64,000 nt of DNA from an uncultured Bryobacteraceae bacterium (lineage in GTDB: Bacteria > Acidobacteriota > Terriglobia > Bryobacterales > Bryobacteraceae). Under the pieces are notes generated by a model that was given only the letters and a program-made list of their open reading frames with translations, ran no database searches and had not been told where the DNA came from. How positions within the stretch are numbered: position 1 is the stretch's first letter; every line of letters starts with the position of its first letter. The stretch lies in the NCBI GenBank assembly GCA_937920635.1, contig CAKZUE010000021.1, positions 1-64,000 of the forward strand, in the 5' to 3' direction. Shown piece by piece: positions 35,646-45,485 of this stretch. The position numbers and the translations under genes are program-made.

Positions 35646-36853
35646 TGCGGGCGCCGCCTTTTCCGGAGCTCGCGCAGCAGCAGCGCCCGGCGCGCCTCGT
35701 CCAGCGGCTTCTTCTCGATGGCGGGCTGCGCGGGGGCGATGGGTTCGGCCGGCGCCGGCAGGGATTCCAGCAGTTTGCCAAAGGCATCCGGATCGATGGA
35801 AGAGACGAATGCCCGCGCAGCCTGCCGCGACCGCGCACTCTCCGCCCAATACTCGTCCTCATCCTCCAGCAGGCGCCGCAGCGCCGAAACCCAGGGTTCG
35901 ATGTCCTGCGGCGGCAGCATGGGGCGCGGCATATGCGCGGCGTCGAACTCCATCCGGTAGCCCTGCACGGGACGCACGGGGATGACGTAGCGGGTGCCGC
36001 GCTTGGCTTCGCACAGGCCGCCCGAGTCGGAGGAGATGACAGGAATCGCGCGCAGCATCGCCTCCATGACGATCAGCCCGAACCCTTCGTACCAGAGCGA
36101 GGGCATCAACAGCACCGAGCAGCGCCGCAGCGCGTCTTCGATGTCGGCCACGTTCTCGAGCAGCGAGACGTTGGGCAGCGCTGCCATCGCCGCCTCGTCC
36201 TCGGGCGTGGTGCCCCATCCCCGCAGGGCTTCGAACCGGACCTCCGGCAAAAGACGCGCCAGTTCAAGAAATATGGAAATTCCTTTGGCCGCGCAAGGGT
36301 TGATCATCAACACAGATTTGCGGGAGAAATCGGCCAGATCCGGCCAGGGCGGTTGGCCGTAAATCGGCGGATGGATCACTGCCGCTTCCCGCCCCAGGTG
36401 GGTCTGCACGTAAGCGGCCATGTGGCGTCCGATCACGACAACCGCCGCCGCCCCGCGCACGAGGTCTGCCGCGGGCGGGTCCGGATGCCAGGACTCGGGA
36501 CCGAAAGGCAGGAATTGCGGCGTGTGCGCGAGGTACACGAGCCGCCCGGGCGCCGTGCGAGCGGCTTCGCGCAGCAGCGTGTGAGAGAGGTCCTCGCTCG
36601 ATACCAGCACCCAATTGGGCTGCGTCTCCCGGATCAGCCTGCCCAGTTCTCCAGCGTGGAGCGAAAGCGACGGGACGGCGTGGATCCGGATGCCGCCGGA
36701 CGACGACACGCGCGGCTGCACGTCCGGCGACGATGCGGCGACGGTGCAGTGGTGTCCCGTTGCCGCCAGCCGCCGGAGCCATGCCAGGTTGGAGCGCGTG
36801 GATCCGCCCCGCGGGGGATCGTAGGAGGCGTTGGAAGCCAGCAGCAGCCGCAC
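35642..36853 (-). CDS. GT4-family glycosyltransferase
   Basis: A 403-residue GT-B fold glycosyltransferase starting at a GTG (36853), two bases after the FkbH-ACP stop codon. It has LLLASNASYDPPRGGSTRSN at the N-terminus, MINPCAAKGISIFLELARLL, WGTTPEDEAAMAALPNV, the E-x7-E motif EGFGLIVMEAM and PVISSDSGGLCEAK. It shares NPCAxKGIxIFLELAR, WGTTP and PPQDxxPW with the transferase half of the next gene, so the two look like a tandem duplication. The C-terminal tail LDEARRALLLRELRKR resembles the linker in the neighbouring fusion. Donor and acceptor sugars cannot be read from sequence. Confidence 0.9.
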   Translation of the reverse strand: MRLLLASNASYDPPRGGSTRSNLAWLRRLAATGHHCTVAASSPDVQPRVSSSGGIRIHAVPSLSLHAGELGRLIRETQPNWVLVSSEDLSHTLLREAARTAPGRLVYLAHTPQFLPFGPESWHPDPPAADLVRGAAAVVVIGRHMAAYVQTHLGREAAVIHPPIYGQPPWPDLADFSRKSVLMINPCAAKGISIFLELARLLPEVRFEALRGWGTTPEDEAAMAALPNVSLLENVADIEDALRRCSVLLMPSLWYEGFGLIVMEAMLRAIPVISSDSGGLCEAKRGTRYVIPVRPVQGYRMEFDAAHMPRPMLPPQDIEPWVSALRRLLEDEDEYWAESARSRQAARAFVSSIDPDAFGKLLESLPAPAEPIAPAQPAIEKKPLDEARRALLLRELRKRRRPQ

Positions 36854-36855
36854 CG

Positions 36856-38982
36856 CTACTCCTCCTGTTGCATCTCGCGTTCGAGCAGTGCGCGCACTTC
36901 CTCGTCGGAAAGATTGGCGATCTCCGCCAGCAGCGCTTCGTATTCTTCCGGGTCGGCAGCGCCGAGCCGGCGGGCGTCGATCAGTGCCGCCAGCGAGCCG
37001 AGTGTCAGCGAGCCGGAGTAGACGTCATCGACGGCCAGCTCCACGCCGAATTCTTCCTTGACGCGCATCAGCAGCAGCACCGCCAGCAGCGAGTGTCCTC
37101 CCAGATCGAAGAAATTGGCATCGGAATTCAGAATAGGTTTTTGCAGAATCCCGGCCCAGATACGTGCCAGTTTTTCTTCGGTTTCAGAGGAAAAGGCCCG
37201 CCCGGTGGAAGCGCCCTGCGCCTCCGCCGCCTCGCGCCGCGACGCCGTCAGGATCTCCGCTGGGGTGCGCAGAGACCGGGCGATCTCGGCATACCCGCTG
37301 AAGCTGCGCGCAGCGGCGCGGATGGAAGCCGTTTCCCGCGGCGCGGCGGGCTGCAAGGAGGCGGGCGACCACCGCAACGTCTGGAGTTCCACCGCCGGGA
37401 AGCGGAATACCAGTCCCCCATTGTCCTCGTGCACCTGGCCGAAAGGGATGGATTCGAGGAACGCCCGCGCCGGCGCGTTGCGCGCCGTTGGAGTCAACGG
37501 CACCGTCACCGTATAGACGCCCTCGTCGAGAGCCAGTTCAGCGAGCCGCGCCAGGATCCGGTGCTCGACTCCGCGCCCCAGCACGCGGCAGGAGAGCATC
37601 AGCGCTTCGACGAACATTTCGTTGAGCCGCGTGAAAACAATCACCAGTCCCGTGAGTCCGTATTCTCCGAAGCGGTCGCTTACTTCTACGGTGAAGATCC
37701 GCACGCCGGGCGTCTGTTCCAGCGCCGCCAGTTCCGCCTCCGTGCGCCGGATGGTTGTGGTGTTGAACTGGTTGGTGCGCTGCGTGAGTTGCGCCGCGCG
37801 GGGCAGCCGCTCCGGCGCCAGGGGCTGCACGTCCACGCGGAGATTCAGCGAGGCGATGAATTCTTCCAGCGATGAGGCTGATTGCGCCGCCCGGGAGAAT
37901 TCGAGCGACTGCGCCATCAGCTCCGACCGCCGCCTGTCTTCTTCCGTCACGGACGGATGATCGAAAGCCCAGATGTGTGCCAGAAATTCCGGCAGATCCT
38001 CCAGATCCGAAGGCAATGCGATGGAGAGCACCTCCGGCGCCGATGAGGACACCTCGGCGCACTCCTTGGGGTTGTCGTCGAGGAAGATGAACGACTCCAG
38101 CCCCAGATTCAGCTCCGCGCCCAGCGAGGCGAGGTTCACCGGTTTCGGATTCCAGTCGATGCGCCAGGCGGCGAAATGCTCCAGCCGCAGCGGAAACTCG
38201 GGGTGCGCGTTGAAGGTCTCCAGCACGTCGCTGAAGTTGTTCTTGGAAGCGATCGCCAGCAGCATCCCCGCTTCGCGCTGCCGCAGCAGGAACTCCTGAA
38301 GATGCCGCCGCGGGGGATCGAGCACGACGCCTCCCGGACCGTCTTCCCCGCAGATGCCCCGCCAGAGCGTATTGTCCAGATCCACCGCCACCACTTTGTA
38401 AGGCGGCATCGACAATGTATGCGCCCGGCGGACGACGGCCGTCGCCAGGGCGGCGAACATCTCCTCCGTGTAGGGAATGCGCGCGATCTCCGCCGCCCGC
38501 GCATCATGCATCTGTGTGACCGGATACAAGGCGAGCCATTCTGAGTAGGGCAGGAAATGGAGCCCGGGTTGCGCGGCCAGCGCGCTGCGGAGCGCCGCTT
38601 CCGCCTCCGCCGCCGGCGCATTCTCCTCCTGCGGGCATAACACGAACAGGAGCGGAACGGTGAGCCGCGGCAAAGCCGAACGGACGGCGTCCGCCAGTTG
38701 GCCCGCATTGGCGATGGCTGCTTCCGCTATCAGAGAGCCATCCGTGCGCATCTGGGCCAGGTCGGAAGTCCGCAGCAGGATGACGTTCACGCCGCGGCGG
38801 TTGGAGGAGAAGACCGAGCCCGGATCCAGCAGCGTCTGGACGATCTGATTGTACGGGGCGTAAGCCGTCTCAAGGGGCATCTTCAGCCGGCGCGCCCAGA
38901 ATTGCAGAAAGGGTTCGATGGGTTCCGCCGTGAACGATGCGGCGATCGCGATGTGAAAAGGTTCCGAGGAGTGCGAAGTCAC
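36856..38982 (-). CDS. FkbH-like HAD-IIIC acyltransferase fused to an acyl carrier protein
   Basis: A 708-residue protein. FkbH-type enzymes load glycerate from 1,3-bisphosphoglycerate onto a carrier protein and remove phosphate. Residues 1-190 are an N-terminal alpha/beta domain. The HAD domain has VVAVDLDNTLWRGICGEDG (about 197-215), LLAIASKNNFSDV and FIFLDDNPKECAEV. Residues 380-540 are the GNAT-like part usual in this family (TQRTNQFNTTTIRR, LTGLVIVF). Residues 600-670 are a carrier domain with the phosphopantetheine Ser631 in FFDLGGHSLLAV. After it comes EALLAEIANLSDEEVRALL, a tail often seen at the end of NRPS/PKS proteins. No NRPS or PKS is in the window. It is the first gene of a tight minus-strand operon. 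Confidence 0.9.
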   Translation of the reverse strand: MTSHSSEPFHIAIAASFTAEPIEPFLQFWARRLKMPLETAYAPYNQIVQTLLDPGSVFSSNRRGVNVILLRTSDLAQMRTDGSLIAEAAIANAGQLADAVRSALPRLTVPLLFVLCPQEENAPAAEAEAALRSALAAQPGLHFLPYSEWLALYPVTQMHDARAAEIARIPYTEEMFAALATAVVRRAHTLSMPPYKVVAVDLDNTLWRGICGEDGPGGVVLDPPRRHLQEFLLRQREAGMLLAIASKNNFSDVLETFNAHPEFPLRLEHFAAWRIDWNPKPVNLASLGAELNLGLESFIFLDDNPKECAEVSSSAPEVLSIALPSDLEDLPEFLAHIWAFDHPSVTEEDRRRSELMAQSLEFSRAAQSASSLEEFIASLNLRVDVQPLAPERLPRAAQLTQRTNQFNTTTIRRTEAELAALEQTPGVRIFTVEVSDRFGEYGLTGLVIVFTRLNEMFVEALMLSCRVLGRGVEHRILARLAELALDEGVYTVTVPLTPTARNAPARAFLESIPFGQVHEDNGGLVFRFPAVELQTLRWSPASLQPAAPRETASIRAAARSFSGYAEIARSLRTPAEILTASRREAAEAQGASTGRAFSSETEEKLARIWAGILQKPILNSDANFFDLGGHSLLAVLLLMRVKEEFGVELAVDDVYSGSLTLGSLAALIDARRLGAADPEEYEALLAEIANLSDEEVRALLEREMQQEE

Positions 38983-39076
38983 TTCAATGCGGCCGAAACA
39001 GGATGAAAAGATAATGTTGCAAGCATGGGCCCGCCGCCGGAGGAGGCCAGCCTTCTTTCATTGTAGCGGCCCCAGC

Positions 39077-40540
39077 CTACTCGAGCGGACGGAACCAGAT
39101 GTTGCGGAAGCGCATGGTGGTGTCCGGAGCGCCCGGGAATCCCGAGTGGTCCTGCAACAGCAGCGGTCCCGGCTCGCACATCGCGCGCCGGAAGCGCAGC
39201 GGGGCATGGTCCTGAACCAGCACGCCATTCAGCAACACCGTGACCGTGGCGGGTTCGACCTCCTGCCCGCGCGCATTGCAGACTGGCGCGTGATAGACGA
39301 TGTCGTAGGAAGACCACTCGCCGGGCTTGCGGGCGGCGTTGACCAGCGGCGGATGCTGGCCGTACACCGCGCCCAAGGTTCCGGTGGCGTAGGTCGGGTT
39401 CTGGTAGCTGTCCAGGATCTGGATTTCCGTGATTTTCTGCAAATAGACGCCAGAATTCCCCTTTAATTGCCCTTTTTGATCCGGCATTTCCGGCACCAGA
39501 AACTCCAGGTGGATCTGCGCGGACCGGAATTGCGCGCGCGAAACGGCGTCGCCCGCGCCCGTGCGGCAGGCCATTTCCCGGTTCTCGATCCGGCAGCCCG
39601 TGGGAGAGCCGTCCGGGCGGGTCCACGCGTCGAGGCTCGATCCGTCGAACAAGACCACCGCGTCGGAAGGCGGATCGCCGCTGGTTTTTCCCGGCGTCAC
39701 GGCGCGCGGCTCGGCCTGCGGCGGTTTGCCCCCTTCTGCCAGTTCGGGCGGCGCCGGCAGGGTGACATCTCCTGTCGCGGCCCACTCCGCGCCCCGCGTG
39801 AACGTCGTCACGAACACGGGCGTCTTCACTGCCGGGCCATCATGGCCGAGCGCGGTGACGAAGACGCGCCCGCTGCCGTAATTCACGGTCCATAGGATCG
39901 GGTGGTCCAGCCCGTCTCCCGGCGTCGGCTGCTTCGCCTTGCCCTGATAGAGCTTGTGATCGTCCCAGGCGGTGGCGAGCACGTGATAGGAATCCGCAGG
40001 CTGCCATTTCAGGTTCGCGTAGAGTTCGTCGTCCGGCTGCGTGAGCTTCGCGCGCAGCCCTCGCGTCACGGGATGGTTGCGGTCGCGGATGTCGAGATGG
40101 AAGGTGTGGGCGGGCGAGTGGTGGCCCTGATTCGGGCGCCAATTGCCGGCGCACAGCTTCTCGAACTCGGGCCAGTCCGGAAACGCGGCGATCGTGAAAT
40201 GGAAGACCACGAGCCCCTTCCCGGCACGCACGAAATCAAGCAGAGCCCCGCGCGTGCGCTCCGGCCAGGCGAACGCCGGATCACGGGCGCCGTAATAATT
40301 CAGCACCACCAGATCGTAGCCCTCCAGCGTTTCCGGCCCCGCGCCGCGGAAGTCTTCCGTCACGCGAACTTCGAAACGGCCCGTGTCTTCCAGCGCCTTG
40401 CGCAGCAGCGGCGAAACGATGCGCCAGTCGTGGCCGCCGATCACGCCGCCGGTTACCAGCAGCGCCCGGATCTTCGGCGGCGCGGCCGGGGGCTGCGCCA
40501 AGCCGGGCAACAGGAAAAGCAACAGTGCAAGCGCGCGCAT
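39077..40540 (-). CDS. Exported ThuA-like protein with DUF1080 (3-keto-disaccharide hydrolase) domain
   Basis: A 487-residue protein from the ATG at 40540 ([16 protein letters not shown], a signal peptide; GGAGG about 12 bases upstream). The track ORF extends 450 residues further only as a shadow of trpB. Residues about 20-245 are a ThuA/trehalose-utilisation domain ([47 protein letters not shown] and [14 protein letters not shown]). Residues about 290-485 are DUF1080 ([51 protein letters not shown]). The pair suggests handling of a modified sugar outside the cytoplasm. Confidence 0.92.
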   Translation of the reverse strand: MRALALLLFLLPGLAQPPAAPPKIRALLVTGGVIGGHDWRIVSPLLRKALEDTGRFEVRVTEDFRGAGPETLEGYDLVVLNYYGARDPAFAWPERTRGALLDFVRAGKGLVVFHFTIAAFPDWPEFEKLCAGNWRPNQGHHSPAHTFHLDIRDRNHPVTRGLRAKLTQPDDELYANLKWQPADSYHVLATAWDDHKLYQGKAKQPTPGDGLDHPILWTVNYGSGRVFVTALGHDGPAVKTPVFVTTFTRGAEWAATGDVTLPAPPELAEGGKPPQAEPRAVTPGKTSGDPPSDAVVLFDGSSLDAWTRPDGSPTGCRIENREMACRTGAGDAVSRAQFRSAQIHLEFLVPEMPDQKGQLKGNSGVYLQKITEIQILDSYQNPTYATGTLGAVYGQHPPLVNAARKPGEWSSYDIVYHAPVCNARGQEVEPATVTVLLNGVLVQDHAPLRFRRAMCEPGPLLLQDHSGFPGAPDTTMRFRNIWFRPLE

Positions 40541-40636
40541 GGTTCGATCTGCCTCCGCACCCATTCTACGGGCGCGGCGGCGCTCCGTGTTGATACAATC
40601 GCCAATTTCAGACTGTTGACGGAGACGCAATCCATC

Positions 40637-42001
40637 ATGAGCGACGAGACCAAATACGTTCTGGACGAGAGCCGCCTGCCGAAGTTCTGGTACAACATCG
40701 CAGCCGACCTGCCTGCTCCCCCTCCTCCCGTCCTGCACCCGGCCACCCAGCAGCCGGTGACGCCCGCCGACCTGGAAGTGATCTTCCCAATGAGCCTCAT
40801 CGCGCAGGAGGTCTCCACGGAGCGCGAGGTCGAGATCCCGAAGCCCGTGCGCGACATCTACCGGCTGTGGCGGCCCACGCCGCTGTACCGTGCGCGGCGG
40901 CTGGAGAAGGCCCTGGATACGCCGGCCCGCATCTATTACAAGTATGAGGGCGTCAGCCCGGCCGGCTCGCACAAGCCGAATACCGCCGTCGCGCAGGCTT
41001 TCTACAACAAGGAAGCCGGCGTGCGGCGCATCGTGACTGAAACCGGCGCCGGCCAGTGGGGCTCGTCGCTGGCGCTGGCGGGTGCGATGCTCGGCCTTCA
41101 GATCGAAGTCTTCATGGTCCGCGTCAGCTACCAGCAGAAGCCGTACCGGCGCGCGCTGATGGAGAGCTATGGCGCGCGCTGCGTGCCCTCTCCCTCCACG
41201 GAAACCGCCAGCGGCAGGGCGATCCTGGAACAGCGCCCGGATCACCCCGGCAGCCTCGGCATCGCCATTTCGGAGGCTGTCGAAGTCGCGGCGCAGAGTG
41301 CCGACACCAAGTACGCCCTGGGCAGCGTGCTGAATCATGTGCTGCTGCACCAGACCGTGATCGGTGAAGAAGCCATCGAACAGCTTGCCATGGCGGGGGA
41401 CGAGCCCGACGTGGTGGTGGGCTGCACTGGCGGCGGTTCGAACTTCGCCGGCATCACGTTCCCGTTCCTGGGCCGTATGCTGCGCGGCGGCAGAAAGATG
41501 CGCATCGTCGCTATCGAGCCTGCGGCGTGCCCGTCGCTGACGCGCGGCAAATACGCCTATGACTTTGGAGACACCGCCCATCTCACGCCGCTGGTCAAGA
41601 TGCACACCCTTGGCAGCACGTTCACGCCTCCCGGCTTCCACGCCGGCGGGCTGCGCTACCACGGCATGGCGCCGATGGTCAGCCACTGCAAGCAGCTCGG
41701 GCTGCTGGAAGCGAAGGCGTATCCGCAATTGAGCTGTTTCGAAGCCGGCGTCCTGTTCGCCCGCACCGAAGGCATCATGCCCGCGCCGGAGGCCAACCAT
41801 GCCGTGCGCGGCGCCATCGACGAGGCGCTGCGGTGCAAGCAGGAGGGCCGTAGCGAGGCGATTCTGTTCAACCTCTGCGGCCACGGCCACTTCGATATGC
41901 AGGCCTACATGGACTACTTCGCCGGCAAGCTCGTCGATCAGCAGTATGACGAGAGCGAGCTGGCCATGGCTCTGGCCGGCCTGCCTTCCGTCAACGCCTG
42001 A
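40637..42001 (+). CDS. trpB: TrpB2-type tryptophan synthase beta subunit
   Basis: A 454-residue PLP enzyme of the long TrpB2 branch, which converts indole and serine to tryptophan or acts on related substrates. The start at 40637 ([12 protein letters not shown]) has GGAG about 13 bases upstream; the track ORF extends far upstream only as a shadow. Motifs are [13 protein letters not shown], the PLP-lysine stretch [27 protein letters not shown], the phosphate-binding [13 protein letters not shown] and the C-terminal [16 protein letters not shown] hexamer at 40594-40599 is a possible -10. No trpA or other trp gene is nearby, as is common for TrpB2. Confidence 0.95.
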   Translation: MSDETKYVLDESRLPKFWYNIAADLPAPPPPVLHPATQQPVTPADLEVIFPMSLIAQEVSTEREVEIPKPVRDIYRLWRPTPLYRARRLEKALDTPARIYYKYEGVSPAGSHKPNTAVAQAFYNKEAGVRRIVTETGAGQWGSSLALAGAMLGLQIEVFMVRVSYQQKPYRRALMESYGARCVPSPSTETASGRAILEQRPDHPGSLGIAISEAVEVAAQSADTKYALGSVLNHVLLHQTVIGEEAIEQLAMAGDEPDVVVGCTGGGSNFAGITFPFLGRMLRGGRKMRIVAIEPAACPSLTRGKYAYDFGDTAHLTPLVKMHTLGSTFTPPGFHAGGLRYHGMAPMVSHCKQLGLLEAKAYPQLSCFEAGVLFARTEGIMPAPEANHAVRGAIDEALRCKQEGRSEAILFNLCGHGHFDMQAYMDYFAGKLVDQQYDESELAMALAGLPSVNA

Positions 42002-42102
42002 TTCTCACAACGGTTTCCAGCTTTCGGCCGCAGTGTGCGGGTGTACAATTAAGAGAACCGGGGCTCCAGATCCGAGTTTCCGAGATAGAAAGAGAGTGTC
42101 CG

Positions 42103-43746
42103 ATGATTGTCCACCCGAAGGGCCCCAAGGCCCGCGTTCTGCTCACCAGTGTTTTCGGACCGTACGCGCAAGACGACGAGTACGGCAGCCGTTCGATCAA
42201 TCCGATGGAGCTGTACCACAACCAGGTGACGCGGGCGCAGGGTCCGTACTCGCTGCGGATGTTCCACCGCTCCTGGGGCATCATGTTCATCCAGGCCAAT
42301 CTTGAGAACCCTTCGACGGTGCTCGACTTCCCCACCAAAGAACGCTTCGAGCAGGAACTGCGCGACCACGAGTACGACGTTGTCGGCATCAGCTCGATCA
42401 TCGTGAACGTCGGCAAGGTGCGCGAGATGTGCAAAATCGTGCGCCGCGTGTCGCCGAAGTCGGTCATTGTCGTGGGCGGCCATGTCGCGGCAATCCCCGG
42501 GCTGGAGCACATGATCGACGCCGACCACATCGTCAAAGGCGAAGGCGTGCGCTGGATGCGAGAGTTTCTCGGGCAGGATCCGCGCCAGAAAGTGGAGCAC
42601 CCGCTGATTGCATCGGGCTTCGGCCACCGTGTGATGGGGCTCAAGCTGCCCGGCAATCTCGGCTCGACGGCGGCGACAATCATCCCTTCGGTGGGCTGCC
42701 CGATGGGCTGCGACTTCTGCACGACGTCCGCGTTCTTCGGCGGCAAGGGAAATTTCATCAACTTTTTCGAGACAGGGCGCGAAATTTACGAGGCGATGGA
42801 AAAAGCCGAGCGCGCTTTCAAATACAAGTCTTTCTTCGTCATGGACGAGAATTTCCTGCTGCACCGGAAGCGCGCCATGGAGCTGCTGGACTGCATGAAG
42901 CAGGGCGGCAAGAGCTGGGATCTGTACGTCTTCTCTTCGGCCAACGCGATCCGGAAATACAGCATGGAGGAGCTGGTGGAACTCGGCATCTCCTGGGTGT
43001 GGATGGGGCTGGAATCGCCTCAAAGCGGCTACGCCAAGCTCGCCGGCTCGGACACGCTCAGTCTGGTGCGCGACCTGCGCAGCCACGGCATCCGCGTGCT
43101 CGGTTCCACGATCGTGGGCATGCATCACCACACGCCGCAGAACATCGGCGAAGAAATCGACTACGCGTGCAGCCACGAAACCGACTTCCATCAGTTCATG
43201 CTGTACACGCCGCTGCCTGGAACGCCGCTGCATCAGCGGATGAAGCAGGAAGGCACGCTCATCGACGTGGATCTGGCCGACGTCCACGGGCAGTACAAGT
43301 TCAACTGGGTTCACCCGCACATCAGCCGGGACGAGTCCAAGAAATTCCTCGACTGGGCCTTCTGGCGTGACTTCGAGCTCAACGGTCCGTCCCTCTACCG
43401 CATTTGCCGCACCACGCTGGAGGGTGTGAAGAAATACCGCTTCTACCCTGACCTGCGCGTGCGCGAGCGGTTTGACCGGGAAGCCCTGGCGCTGAGGACC
43501 TCCTACGCCGCCGTGTTATGGGCGATGGAGCGGCACATGCGCAAGAAGAACGCCGAGATCGCCCAGCGCGTGCGCGAGCTGCGGGAAGACATCCGCCGCG
43601 AGTGCGGTTCGCTTGCCGCCGCCGTGGGCGCCGCTCTGGGGCCGCTCATGCTCTGGCTGACGAAGCGCGAAGAGAAGAAACTCGAAAAAGGCGTCGCCTA
43701 CGAGCCGCAGACGTTCATCGAACGCCGCAATTGGGCCGGAGCGTAG
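42103..43746 (+). CDS. Cobalamin-binding radical SAM protein
   Basis: A 547-residue B12-dependent radical SAM enzyme of unknown substrate. The N-terminal part (about 1-190) has a cobalamin-binding fold with HEYDVVGISSIIVNVGKV and SVIVVGGHVAAIPGLE; the classic DxHxxG motif is not obvious. The radical SAM domain carries the cluster motif GCPMGCDFC (Cx3Cx2C) near residue 205, FFVMDENFLLHRKRAMELL, WVWMGLESPQSGYAKL and TPLPGTPLHQRM. After about 410 comes a helical C-terminal extension, ending in a charged region (REEKKLEKG) that may include a membrane-associated helix. TACAAT at 42043-42048 is a possible -10. The gene stands alone; roles in lipid or antibiotic modification are conceivable but not shown. 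Confidence 0.9.
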   Translation: MIVHPKGPKARVLLTSVFGPYAQDDEYGSRSINPMELYHNQVTRAQGPYSLRMFHRSWGIMFIQANLENPSTVLDFPTKERFEQELRDHEYDVVGISSIIVNVGKVREMCKIVRRVSPKSVIVVGGHVAAIPGLEHMIDADHIVKGEGVRWMREFLGQDPRQKVEHPLIASGFGHRVMGLKLPGNLGSTAATIIPSVGCPMGCDFCTTSAFFGGKGNFINFFETGREIYEAMEKAERAFKYKSFFVMDENFLLHRKRAMELLDCMKQGGKSWDLYVFSSANAIRKYSMEELVELGISWVWMGLESPQSGYAKLAGSDTLSLVRDLRSHGIRVLGSTIVGMHHHTPQNIGEEIDYACSHETDFHQFMLYTPLPGTPLHQRMKQEGTLIDVDLADVHGQYKFNWVHPHISRDESKKFLDWAFWRDFELNGPSLYRICRTTLEGVKKYRFYPDLRVRERFDREALALRTSYAAVLWAMERHMRKKNAEIAQRVRELREDIRRECGSLAAAVGAALGPLMLWLTKREEKKLEKGVAYEPQTFIERRNWAGA

Positions 43747-43758
43747 CCGCCCTTTTGC

Positions 43759-44964
43759 TCACAACGCCGCCAGCCTGCGGTGGAACAACAGCAGCCATGC
43801 CGCCGCGCAGGTGAGCAGAATTCCGCACGCGCCCACGACAAGGGAGATGCCGAAAACCGGCACAAGCGCGCCCACGGCGAGGCTTCCGAGCGGCATCCCG
43901 CCGCGGAACGCGATGTTGTAAAGGCTCATCACGCGCCCCCGCATCTCGTCCGTCGCGATCAGTTGCACCAGCGAGCTGAGCAGCGCGAAGCAGCCGATCA
44001 GCGCCATCCCGCCGAAAAACACGAACACAAGGCTCAGCCGGAAATCGCGCGAAAACGCGAACAGGCTTTCGAAGACGCCTAGCAGGATCAGCCCGATCAG
44101 GGCGTCCCGCCCCAGATGCGGTCTGCGCCCGCGCGCCGCCACCAGCAGCGCGCCCGTGATCGCTCCGGCTGCTTCCGTGGCCAGAAGCATGGTGTAGGTG
44201 GCCTCATTGCCTCCGAACACGTCTCGGGCGAACACGGGCAGGAACACGAGGATCGGAATCCCGAGGAAGGTGCACACGAAAGCCACCCAGATCAGGGGCA
44301 ACATCCCCGGGCGGCTGCGGATGAATCCAAGCCCCTGCTTCATCGAATCGACGACGGACTCGGCGGCGGCAGCAGGCACATAGCGGACGTGGATCAGCAA
44401 CAGCGATGTGATCACGGCGGCGTAAGAGAGGCCGTTCAGCCCGAAGCACCACGCTGCTCCCAGGTGCGTCAGCGCCAGCCCGCCAACCACTGGACCGATC
44501 ACGCGCGCCAGGTTGAACTGGATCGAGTTCATCGCGATCGCATTGGGCAGGTGGTCGCGCGGCACGAGCGATGGAATCAGCGATTGATACGCCGGTGCGC
44601 CGAACGCCTGAGCCGTGCCAACGATGAAAGACAGCGTCAGAATGTGCCAGACCCGCGCGTAGCCAAAAGCGAACAGGCCGGCCAGCGCGAACGCGCACGC
44701 CATCTGCACGAACTGCGACCCGACCAGCAGCCGCCTCCGGTCGACCCGGTCGGCGGCGACGCCCGCCACCAGCGCCAGCAGAAAGATCGGGATCTCGCCT
44801 AGAAAGCTGTCCAGCCCCAGGTAGAAGGCGGAGCCGGACAGTTGGAGAACCAACCAGCTCTGCGCGAGCTTCTGCATCCAGGTGCCGATGCTCGACACGA
44901 ACGCCCCCGACCACATCAGCCGGAAGTCGCGGTAGTGAAAAGCGGAAAAGAGGCGGCGGAGCAA
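43759..44964 (-). CDS. MFS transporter (MFS_3/EntS-like exporter)
   Basis: A 401-residue major facilitator with about twelve hydrophobic segments. The start FHYRDFRLMWSGAFVSSIGTWMQKLAQSWLV is typical of the MFS_3 group, which includes enterobactin exporter EntS and DitE-like drug exporters. Loop motif DRVDRRRLLVGSQFVQ matches the cytoplasmic loop 2 signature. No substrate can be assigned. It lies 13 bases after the VOC gene on the same strand, so the two form a unit; it converges with the radical SAM gene. Confidence 0.92.
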   Translation of the reverse strand: MLRRLFSAFHYRDFRLMWSGAFVSSIGTWMQKLAQSWLVLQLSGSAFYLGLDSFLGEIPIFLLALVAGVAADRVDRRRLLVGSQFVQMACAFALAGLFAFGYARVWHILTLSFIVGTAQAFGAPAYQSLIPSLVPRDHLPNAIAMNSIQFNLARVIGPVVGGLALTHLGAAWCFGLNGLSYAAVITSLLLIHVRYVPAAAAESVVDSMKQGLGFIRSRPGMLPLIWVAFVCTFLGIPILVFLPVFARDVFGGNEATYTMLLATEAAGAITGALLVAARGRRPHLGRDALIGLILLGVFESLFAFSRDFRLSLVFVFFGGMALIGCFALLSSLVQLIATDEMRGRVMSLYNIAFRGGMPLGSLAVGALVPVFGISLVVGACGILLTCAAAWLLLFHRRLAAL

Positions 44965-44977
44965 AGCTTGCGTTCCG

Positions 44978-45355
44978 TCAGGGCAGCGGTGAAGGGCGAG
45001 AGATCAGATGAAGCAGATTGCCGTCGAGGTCGGTAAAAAACAGCAGGCGGTTGCCCGAGAGGTTCAAGGGCTCGGAAACAATCTTCACGCCCCGCTGTTT
45101 CAGATCTTCCACCGCCTGGTCGAAGTCGGCTACCATTACAGCGAGATGCCGGATGCCGGGCGTCTTCATCTGCGCCAGCAGCGGCTCGCCTTCGCTGGGG
45201 ATGATTTCCAGCATCGCTCCGTTGGGCGCTTTGACGAAGTAGTTGCCGCTGTACTCGTGGTTGATGCGGAATCCGAGCGTATCCACATACCATTGCGCCA
45301 GCCGCTGCGGATGGGGCGAAGCGATCGCCGTGTGCTCAAGTCCCGTGTAGAGCAT
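44978..45355 (-). CDS. VOC-superfamily protein (glyoxalase/dioxygenase-like)
   Basis: A 125-residue single-module vicinal oxygen chelate protein. Typical features are GLEHTAIASPHPQRLAQWYVDTLGF at the N-terminus with a metal-ligand His, APNGAMLEIIPSE supplying a Glu, GIRHLAVMVADFDQAVEDLKQRGV and the final RLLFFTDLDGNLLHLI. The usual metal ligands (His, Glu, His, Glu/His) appear to be in place. Such proteins act as lyases, dioxygenases or antibiotic-binding resistance proteins. It is paired with an MFS exporter downstream, which would fit a detoxification role, but that is inference. Confidence 0.88.
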   Translation of the reverse strand: MLYTGLEHTAIASPHPQRLAQWYVDTLGFRINHEYSGNYFVKAPNGAMLEIIPSEGEPLLAQMKTPGIRHLAVMVADFDQAVEDLKQRGVKIVSEPLNLSGNRLLFFTDLDGNLLHLISRPSPLP

Positions 45356-45485
45356 ACATTCCGGAGTCTAGCAGGGCAGCCGCGCGTGGTGTTGCCTCGC
45401 AATTTGCACCCTTGCAGCCCCGGGCTCCCCCTTGCAGCAATGGTATGATCGAGCACGCGAAGTCATTCAGGTAGGTGTCAAGCCT

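Noticed and set aside
33603-35960. Plus-strand ORF of 785 residues opposite the GT-thioesterase gene
   Set aside because: His/Arg/Gln-rich product without motifs; it is the antisense shadow of a recognisable gene in high-GC DNA.
39902-40636. N-terminal extension of the TrpB ORF
   Set aside because: It is antisense to the ThuA-DUF1080 gene; the family start is at 40637.
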